Origin: Pseudomonadota bacterium
GTDB lineage: Bacteria > Pseudomonadota > Gammaproteobacteria > Burkholderiales > Burkholderiaceae_E
Reading direction: 5' to 3'
Length of the DNA stretch: 23,635 bases
Assembly (NCBI GenBank): GCA_023388075.1
Contig: JAEWGX010000089.1
Coordinates: 1-23,635 of the forward strand
The notes beneath the pieces were generated by a model. It was not told where the DNA came from. It was given only the letters and a program-made list of their open reading frames with translations, and did no database searches. The position numbers and the translations under genes are program-made. Shown here piece by piece: positions 19,051 through 23,635 of this stretch (its first letter is position 1; every line of letters begins with the position of its first letter).

Positions 19051-19350
19051 ATGGACAAGCTCACACCCGACGAGTCGAAGGCGGCGCTGGCGTCGCTGCC
19101 GCAATGGCGCCACGATCGCGAACGTGACGCCATTCGACGCCGCTTCGCGTTCCGGAGCTTTGGCGAGGCCTTCGCCTTCATGACCGAAGTGGCGCTCGCC
19201 GCCGAGAAGGCCGACCACCATCCCGAGTGGACCAATGTCTACGACAAGGTCGACATCACGCTCACCACGCACGATGCCGGCGGGCTCACTCGCAGGGACC
19301 TCGACCTCGCCCGTGTCGCGGACACCGCGTTCGCCCACCGTTACGTGTAG
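19051..19350 (+). CDS. phhB: Pterin-4a-carbinolamine dehydratase
   Basis: Dehydrates 4a-hydroxytetrahydrobiopterin-type carbinolamines, recycling the pterin cofactor of aromatic hydroxylases; cytoplasmic. The 99-aa protein is full length and has the active-site histidines in EKADHHPEWTNVYDKV (His56, His57) and in LTTHDAGGLT (His74), plus the WRHD.RDAIRRRFAF strand region of the fold. The ATG at 19051 has a strong GGAGGAGGG upstream (19037-19045). No phenylalanine hydroxylase gene (phhA) is in the window, so its partner is unknown. It is divergent from the hmu operon, with the Fur box between them, and is followed about 50 bases later by a TPP riboswitch. Confidence 0.96.
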   Translation: MDKLTPDESKAALASLPQWRHDRERDAIRRRFAFRSFGEAFAFMTEVALAAEKADHHPEWTNVYDKVDITLTTHDAGGLTRRDLDLARVADTAFAHRYV

Positions 19351-19397
19351 AATCGGATCGTCGTCCGCCGCCGGCTGCTCCGGAGCGCGGGCGACAT

Positions 19398-19511
19398 GGC
19401 TGGGGGTGTTGCATGCTCCGCAGCCGCGTCGTGGACGCGGATGGCGGAGGCCTGCGACTGAGAAAGTCCCTTCGAACCTGATCGAGATAATCCTCGCGCA
19501 GGGAAGCTGAG
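19398..19511 (+). ncRNA. TPP riboswitch (THI element) upstream of cytX
   Basis: The conserved core is clear: GGGGGTG near 19402, CTGAGA at 19458-19463, then CCCTTCGAACCTGATC (19468-19483), GATAAT, and GCGCAGGGAAGC to about 19507. Between the first segments an extra GC-rich stem (CCGCGTC/GACGCGG, 19423-19440) forms a P3-type extension. It senses thiamine pyrophosphate in known cases and lowers expression of the gene behind it. It lies about 75 bases before the cytX start. A TAGAAT at 19348-19353, across the phhB stop, could be the -10 of its own promoter. Confidence 0.95.
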
Positions 19512-19558
19512 CCGGAAGATCCGGGCGTGTCGCGCCACGGACACCCGCGCCCATGCCG

Positions 19559-19586
19559 ACCTGCCATCGACGCAAGGAAGGCAGGT
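19559..19586 (+). promoter_or_regulatory. Start-codon hairpin, likely expression platform of the TPP riboswitch
   Basis: ACCTGCC (19559-19565) pairs perfectly with GGCAGGT (19580-19586). The right arm contains the first two bases of the cytX GTG start and the end of its AAGGAAGG ribosome site. No T-run follows, so control of translation rather than transcription termination is suggested. Confidence 0.6.
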
Positions 19587-20877
19587 GGTCTCTCCGAAAC
19601 CCGTGAACACGGCGCTCTCGCCGTTACCCGAATCGTCCCGACTCTTCGGCTGGCGCGATCATGCCGCGCTCTGGTTGAGCCTTGGCGTCGGACTGCTGGT
19701 CATGCAGGTGGGTGCCTACCTGGTTCCAGCGTTGGGTCCGCGCGAGGCGGTGGCCATCGTCGTGTGCGGCTCCATCCTCGGCGCGGGTCTGCTTGCCTGG
19801 ACCGCGCGCATCGGCTGCGAGAGCGGCCTTTCGAGCGCCGGGCTGATGCATGCAACCTACGGCAGCAGCTTCGCGCGCCTGCCCGTCCTGCTCAACATCG
19901 TGCAACTGGTGGGATGGACCACGTTCGAGTTGGTGGTGATGCGGGACGGCACCGTTGCGATCGCGCGCCAGGGCGGGGGCATGGCGTCCCCGATCTGGCC
20001 GATGCTCGCCACCTTCGCCTGGGGCGCGGTGCTGGTGGCGCTGCTCTGCGGCAGCATGGTCGGGCTGGTGCGCCACTTCGTCGGGCGCTACGGGCTGCCG
20101 CTCGTGGTGCTCTCGCTGCTCTGGCTCACCTGGCAGTTCGTCGGACGCGCCCAGGACCAGGGATGGAGCGAGACCTGGAACCGTCCCGGCGATGGCAGCA
20201 TGGGCCTGCTCTCGGCGCTCGACCTGGTCATCGCGATGCCGGTGTCCTGGTTGCCGCTGGTTGCCGACTTCTCGCGTCATGGCAGCGACGGTCGCGCCGC
20301 GCTGCGCGGTACCTGGCTCGGCTACGGAATCGCCAACGTCTGGTGCTACATGCTCGGCGTCCTGGTGGCGGTGACCACGCCGAGCGCCGACCTGGTGGCG
20401 GCATTGCTGCTTGCGCAGGGCGGGTTGGTCGCCCTCGGCCTCATCCTCATCGACGAGATCGACAACGCCTACGGCGACCTCTACTCGGGCTCCGTTGCCG
20501 GCCACAGCCTGATGCCGCGCTGGAGCGTGCGCCGCTGGGGCATCACGCTCGCGATAGGCTGCACCCTCCTCGCCCTGGTGCTGCCGATGCACAACCTGGA
20601 GCCATTCATGCTGATGCTGAGCTCCGTGTTCGTGCCGCTCTATGGCGTGATCCTCGCCCGGCTGGGCGGGCGCGAGGACGTCGCGAGCCTCGTTGGCGCA
20701 AGCCGGATCAACCCCGGTGCCGTGGCCATCTGGCTGCTCGGGGTGGCGGTCTACCACCTCTGCGGCAACTTCGCGCCGCAATGGGGCGCGGCCTTGCCGT
20801 CGCTTGCCTTCACTTTCCTGATCGCCAGGGCGACGCGAGGCAGCGGACCTCGGCATGCCGCGCTCAAGCCGGGCTGA
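19585..20877 (+). CDS. cytX: NCS1-family transporter, putative hydroxymethylpyrimidine permease CytX
   Basis: A 430-aa inner-membrane protein with about twelve hydrophobic segments of the nucleobase-cation-symport-1 (CodB-like) family. Typical parts are ALWLSLGVGLLVMQVGAYLVP, GSILGAGLLAWTARIGCESG, HATYGSSFARLPVLLNIVQLVGWTTFE, MPVSWLPLVADFSRHG and LILIDEIDNAYGDLYSGSVAG. The TPP riboswitch directly upstream points to a thiamine-related substrate; CytX is the NCS1 member associated with THI elements and proposed to import HMP. The start is GTG 19585 with AAGGAAGG just upstream, partly locked in a hairpin. No other thiamine genes are in the window, so it appears to be a stand-alone salvage gene. 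It is convergent with the ghrA-like gene. Confidence 0.92.
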   Translation: MVSPKPVNTALSPLPESSRLFGWRDHAALWLSLGVGLLVMQVGAYLVPALGPREAVAIVVCGSILGAGLLAWTARIGCESGLSSAGLMHATYGSSFARLPVLLNIVQLVGWTTFELVVMRDGTVAIARQGGGMASPIWPMLATFAWGAVLVALLCGSMVGLVRHFVGRYGLPLVVLSLLWLTWQFVGRAQDQGWSETWNRPGDGSMGLLSALDLVIAMPVSWLPLVADFSRHGSDGRAALRGTWLGYGIANVWCYMLGVLVAVTTPSADLVAALLLAQGGLVALGLILIDEIDNAYGDLYSGSVAGHSLMPRWSVRRWGITLAIGCTLLALVLPMHNLEPFMLMLSSVFVPLYGVILARLGGREDVASLVGASRINPGAVAIWLLGVAVYHLCGNFAPQWGAALPSLAFTFLIARATRGSGPRHAALKPG

Positions 20878-20889
20878 GGACCGGGAGAG

Positions 20890-20918
20890 GACCGGCAGGC
20901 CGGTGGGGCTGGCCGGTC
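20890..20918. terminator. Possible bidirectional terminator hairpin between cytX and ghrA
   Basis: GACCGGC (20890-20896) pairs with GCCGGTC (20912-20918) across a 15-base loop, between two convergent genes; an inner ACCGGC/GCCGGT pairing is an alternative. There is no T-run on either strand, so factor-independent termination is doubtful. Confidence 0.3.
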
Positions 20919-21837
20919 AGTAGCCGCGCAGGGGATCGATGCTCGCAGCCGGGCGTCTGCCCGCACGGACCACCGCGAGGTTCTCCAGCGTCTGGGCGGC
21001 GATCACCTCCAGATCGGTACGACCGGCGATGTGCGGCGTGATGGTGATCCGGGTCTCCGCCCAGAAGGGATGGTCCGCCGGCAGCGGCTCGTCGGCGAAG
21101 GCGTCCAGGGTGGCGGCGGCCACCTGGCCGCTGGCGATGGCGGCGAGCAGGTCCGCCTCCACCACATGCGCGCCGCGTCCGACGTTCACGACGTGCGCGC
21201 CGCGCGGCAGCCGGGCCAGGCGCTCGGCGTCCAGGAATCTCTCGGTTTCACGGGTCAGCGGCAGCAGGCAGACCAGCGTGTCGCACCCCTCGAGGAAGGC
21301 GTCGAGCTGGTCCGTGCCGTGGTAGACCGCGATACCGACCGGCGCGGTGCGGCCCGGCCCGCGCCGCCATCCGCGGACGTCGTACCCGCTTGCGGCGAGT
21401 ACGGACGCGCAGGCGCTGCCGAGCCATCCGAGCCCGGCCAGTCCGACGCGATGCCGGGACGGCGGGATGATCGGCTCCTCCTGCCAGCGCCTTTGCGCAC
21501 GGCTGGCGAGGTAGCGGTCGAAGTGGCGCTGTCGATGGATCACGGCCCAGGCCACGTAGGCGCTGATGCTGGCCGCCATGCCCGGATCCAGCACCCGGCA
21601 GACCGGAACCGAGCGGGGCAGGGACGGGTCGCGCAGGATGTGGTCCACACCGGCACCGATCGACTGCACGAGCCGCAACGACGGCAGGCGCGCGAGGGCC
21701 CCGGCCGGTGGGTTCCAGCAGACGGCGGCTTCGATGTCGGCCGGATCTCCGAGCTGGTCGGCCGTCCGGATGTCGATGTGCGGAGAGAGCCTTCGCAGCG
21801 CCGGCCGCAGAAAGCCGAGGTCGAGCGTGTCGCTCAA
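20917..21837 (-). CDS. ghrA: D-2-hydroxyacid dehydrogenase, GhrA-like (glyoxylate/hydroxypyruvate reductase)
   Basis: NAD(P)H-dependent reductase of 2-ketoacids, cytoplasmic. The 306-aa protein has an N-terminal substrate domain (CWNPPAGALARLPSLRLVQSIGAGVDHIL), a Rossmann core with GLAGLGWLGSACASVL, the catalytic Arg in VVNVGRGAHVVEADLL, DAFADEPLPADHPFW with the Glu, and the catalytic His in ITPHIAGRT. These match the GhrA branch rather than PdxB or SerA. The start given is TTG 21837, the only standard start in frame; yet the codons just before it encode CIVLL, which resembles the missing first beta strand, so the true N-terminus is uncertain (see findings). Alternative names are glyoxylate reductase or a broad 2-hydroxyacid dehydrogenase. 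Confidence 0.88.
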   Translation of the reverse strand: MSDTLDLGFLRPALRRLSPHIDIRTADQLGDPADIEAAVCWNPPAGALARLPSLRLVQSIGAGVDHILRDPSLPRSVPVCRVLDPGMAASISAYVAWAVIHRQRHFDRYLASRAQRRWQEEPIIPPSRHRVGLAGLGWLGSACASVLAASGYDVRGWRRGPGRTAPVGIAVYHGTDQLDAFLEGCDTLVCLLPLTRETERFLDAERLARLPRGAHVVNVGRGAHVVEADLLAAIASGQVAAATLDAFADEPLPADHPFWAETRITITPHIAGRTDLEVIAAQTLENLAVVRAGRRPAASIDPLRGY

Positions 21838-21990
21838 CAGGACGATGCACGCCGGCGGATGCGCGGCCGGAGCAGATACGGCGTCGATGTCTCTCGAGGC
21901 TCGGAAAGGCCCTCCGACGCGGTATCGGCGCGGGCCGGTTGGACCATGCGCTCGAACCGGAAGCCCGGCGCCGCGCCCGACCGATTAGGC

Positions 21991-22006
21991 CAGCCGCATG
22001 CGGCTG
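21991..22006. promoter_or_regulatory. Perfect 16-bp palindrome between ghrA and csp
   Basis: CAGCCGCATGCGGCTG is identical to its reverse complement. It lies about 155 bases upstream of the ghrA start and about 100 bases past the csp stop. With no loop it looks more like a dimeric regulator site than an RNA hairpin. The regulator is unknown. Confidence 0.4.
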
Positions 22007-22067
22007 CTGTCAACCGCCGCCATGAGGACTCTCGACAAGAGGGGCTTGGCGCCCCAGCTGAACAGGC

Positions 22068-22103
22068 CCCGGGATCGGGCCCTGGCAAGCCCGATGCCCC
22101 GGG
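22068..22103 (-). terminator. Strong GC hairpin just after csp
   Basis: ATCGGGC (22074-22080) pairs with GCCCGAT (22089-22095) around an eight-base loop, and flanking CCCGGG on each side (22068-22073 and 22098-22103) extends the stem with a two-base bulge. It begins seven bases past the csp stop codon. There is no T-run, so it may act as a terminator or as a 3' stabiliser of the csp mRNA. Confidence 0.5.
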
Positions 22104-22109
22104 AACCGT

Positions 22110-22316
22110 TCAGGATGCCTGGCGGATGTTGGAGGCTTGCTTGCCTTTTGGACCCTGGACCACGTCGAACGTGACCTTCTGGCCTTCCTTGAGTGACTTG
22201 AACCCGTTCGCCTGCACCGAGCTGAAGTGCGCAAACAGATCCTCTCCGCCTTCGTCGGGCGTGATGAAGCCAAACCCCTTGGCATCATTGAACCACTTGA
22301 CCGTCCCCGTTGCCAT
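22110..22316 (-). CDS. csp: Cold-shock domain protein (CspA/CspD family)
   Basis: A 68-aa single cold-shock domain that binds single-stranded RNA or DNA. RNP1 (KGFGFI, residues 13-18) and RNP2 (DLFAHFS, residues 26-32) are both present after MATGTVKWFNDA, and the end VTFDVVQGPKGKQASNIRQA is typical. The start ATG 22316 has AGGAA 12 bases upstream. The gene lies divergent from clpS-clpA; in E. coli the equivalent position is held by cspD, and the same order is common in betaproteobacteria, although a 1-kb gap intervenes here. Whether it is cold-induced, growth-phase-induced or constitutive cannot be told. Confidence 0.96.
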   Translation of the reverse strand: MATGTVKWFNDAKGFGFITPDEGGEDLFAHFSSVQANGFKSLKEGQKVTFDVVQGPKGKQASNIRQAS

Positions 22317-22408
22317 GCTGATTTATTTCCTGCGATGAAAAGGCCGTTGCGTTTGTAATTGCCGATCGGGGGCCGCGGGCCAATAAACACCCTTGACCGG
22401 TGGGGCGA

Positions 22409-22438
22409 ATTCTTTTCCATGACTTTGGTGGAAGTCAA
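22409..22438 (-). promoter_or_regulatory. Candidate promoter of csp
   Basis: On the minus strand TTGACT (22433-22438, five of six to the -35 consensus) is followed after 18 bases by AAGAAT (22409-22414, four of six to the -10). Transcription would start near 22402 and leave an 86-base leader before csp. The region is clearly less GC-rich than its surroundings. Confidence 0.45.
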
Positions 22439-23313
22439 GCAGCTTCGTCCGAACTGCCCGGAAGCGGGGAAATCAGCGACGCTTAACCTTGTTTTGCAGG
22501 CGAATCCGCAACTTTCGAGTAAGGCCGGCACAGGGGCACCTCATAACGGCAGGCTATGAATTTGGTGCGTCACCCGGCATTCCGGCGCGAAAGTGCCCGG
22601 GTGAGCCGCCGTACGAATAGTTACAGGTGCAACGCGGAGGCCTTTCGAGTGCCGATCCAGTCGCCACCAGGTTCCCCCTTGAGGGTGGGCGCGGGGTTCG
22701 ATGCCCGCCTCGGCCGCGCGGCGCCGGCTCTGGCCGGACCAGCTCGAGCCGGAAGCCCCGACAGGGCTCGAGGCTGCACCAGCGGCGCGGGCCCGCTCCT
22801 CGGCCGCGCCTCCTGTTCCTGGCACTTTCTGCAGGTCGCCACGCCCGGCCGTGAAGCAAATGCAGGCGCGCGCCGTGCTTGGCGTCTGCGGCGCAACCGG
22901 AAGGCGATGCCTGGTGGTTCGGAGCGCGCGGACGGCGAGGGGCTCGTCGATGTTCGCGGCTCGTCGCTCGAGCCGGCGGCGCGCCACCGGCAACGTGAGA
23001 TCGGTCACGGGCGCGGTGGAAGCTTTCGGGCCTAATCGGTGTCGCTGGAACAGTTGTCGTCTCGCGACTGCGTCGCGTGAATCGCAGCACGCATTGGCGA
23101 TGCGGTAGAGTTAAGATCTGTTGGTCGTCGAGACCGATGGTCGGCAAGGAGCATTGGGACAATCACCTCATCCAGACCGGGTTCGCGGCGCGGGCAGCCT
23201 TGTCACCGGCGGGCTTGCGATCCGTCCCCTTCAGCCTCAGATATGAGGCGTGGGCTTGCGGGATCGCGGTAGCGGCGATCGATGGACTCCGACGATAGAA
23301 TGGTTGTAGCGAC
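22439..23313. other. Long stretch without a credible gene between csp promoter and clpS
   Basis: About 875 bases with no recognisable protein, tRNA or rRNA. Several open frames of 130-200 codons exist on both strands, but their translations are Arg/Pro/Ala-rich low-information sequences with no domain or credible ribosome site. Visible structure is limited: an 8-bp hairpin CTCGAGCC/GGCTCGAG (22743-22750 with 22765-22772), a 12-base direct repeat CCTCGGCCGCGC (22708-22719 and 22798-22809), and a small hairpin CCTCA/TGAGG near 23233-23246. TAGAAT at 23296-23301 could be a -10 for clpS, giving a very short leader. Confidence 0.6.
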
Positions 23314-23622
23314 ATGACGAGCCCCAATGACCCATCGACCATCCTCGAGCGCCAGGAGGCTCGGACCAAGCCGCCGCCGATGTTCCAGGTCTTGTTGCTG
23401 AACGACGATTTCACGCCCATGGAGTTCGTCGTGGTGGTCTTGCAGAAGTTTTTCGGAATGGGACGTGAGAAGGCAACCCAGGTGATGCTGGCCGTGCATC
23501 GCGAGGGGCGCGGCGTCTGTGGTCTTTACCCGCGGGATATCGCCTCGACGAAGGTCGAGCAGGTATGCAGCTATTCCCGCCAGCACCAGCATCCGCTGCA
23601 GTGCGTGATGGAGGAAGCATGA
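23314..23622 (+). CDS. clpS: ATP-dependent Clp protease adaptor ClpS
   Basis: Adaptor that binds N-degron substrates and hands them to ClpA. The 102-aa protein has a variable N-terminal tail of about 20 residues, then PPMFQVLLLNDDFTPMEFVVVVLQKFF with the conserved LLNDD and TPMEFV parts of the N-degron pocket, KATQVMLAVHREGRGVCGLYPRDIA and KVEQVCSYSRQHQHPLQCVMEEA. The His of AVHREG matches the ClpA-contact/pocket region. The ATG lacks a clear Shine-Dalgarno sequence. Its stop TGA overlaps the ATG of clpA (ATGA), as in other proteobacteria. Confidence 0.96.
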   Translation: MTSPNDPSTILERQEARTKPPPMFQVLLLNDDFTPMEFVVVVLQKFFGMGREKATQVMLAVHREGRGVCGLYPRDIASTKVEQVCSYSRQHQHPLQCVMEEA

Positions 23623-23635
23623 TCGCTCAAGAATT
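23619..23635 (+). CDS. clpA: ClpA, ATPase subunit of Clp protease (first codons only)
   Basis: ATG at 23619 overlaps the clpS stop and opens a frame reading Met-Ile-Ala-Gln-Glu before the window ends. ClpA proteins start in a closely similar way, and clpA follows clpS with this overlap in most proteobacteria. AGGAAG lies just upstream within clpS. The call rests on context as only five residues are visible. Confidence 0.8.

Noticed and set aside
17048..19183. A 711-codon plus-strand open frame opposite hmuR
   Set aside because: Antisense shadow of the TonB-dependent receptor, which has full plug and barrel motifs.
22541..23162. Overlapping open frames of 130-200 codons on both strands before clpS
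   Set aside because: No ribosome sites, no motif, Arg/Pro/Ala-rich composition, and several frames are open at once, as expected from GC-rich noncoding DNA.

Overview
This is a GC-rich chromosomal window, most likely from a betaproteobacterium. The main reason is gene order: exbB-exbD-lpxK-(Trm112-like)-kdsB-adk running divergently from xseA-sodB, and csp divergent from clpS-clpA, both arrangements I know from Burkholderiales and related betaproteobacteria. Protein sequences (azurin, Fe-SOD, NADP-Icd, K+-independent HppA) fit this. It may be a metagenomic contig; both ends cut genes (hppA on the left, clpA on the right).

Layout. 1-5.9 kb (minus strand): a tightly packed envelope and housekeeping operon transcribed leftward, exbB, exbD, lpxK, a Trm112-like zinc-ribbon protein, kdsB, adk and then the proton-pumping pyrophosphatase hppA. 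Three successive genes overlap by 3-4 bases and begin with TTG, GTG and TTG. 6.4-8.9 kb (plus): xseA, sodB and a small GlsB/YeaQ-type membrane protein. 9.0-9.6 kb (minus): an exported DUF192 protein. 9.7-11.0 kb (plus): icd, ending in a textbook intrinsic terminator. 11.2 kb (plus): azurin. 11.7-18.9 kb (minus): a complete heme acquisition operon, in transcription order hmuR (TonB-dependent receptor), a tandem-domain HmuY-like lipoprotein, hmuS (cytoplasmic heme-handling protein), hmuT (periplasmic binding protein), hmuU (permease) and hmuV (ATPase). It is preceded by a sigma70-type promoter overlapped by a good Fur box. 19.1-20.9 kb (plus): phhB, a TPP riboswitch and cytX. 20.9-22.3 kb (minus): a GhrA-like hydroxyacid dehydrogenase and a cold-shock protein. 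22.3-23.3 kb: about 1 kb with no credible gene. 23.3 kb to the end (plus): clpS and the first codons of clpA.

How the genes work together. The hmu operon covers every step of heme import, from outer-membrane capture through periplasm and inner membrane to cytoplasmic release. The ExbB/ExbD pair in the same window could energise its receptor; no tonB is present here. The azurin-to-ghrA block sits between icd/DUF192 and csp-clpS-clpA, genes often close together in betaproteobacteria, so the block looks like an accessory insertion.

I did not find a clearly new system. The observations most worth a second look are: a C8 tract in the proline linker of the HmuY-like surface lipoprotein (possible phase variation); the duplicated domain of that lipoprotein; a sharp change in leucine codon use within hppA (recombination or assembly chimera); the start-codon hairpin downstream of the TPP aptamer; a perfect 16-bp palindrome between ghrA and csp; and the long gene-free stretch before clpS.
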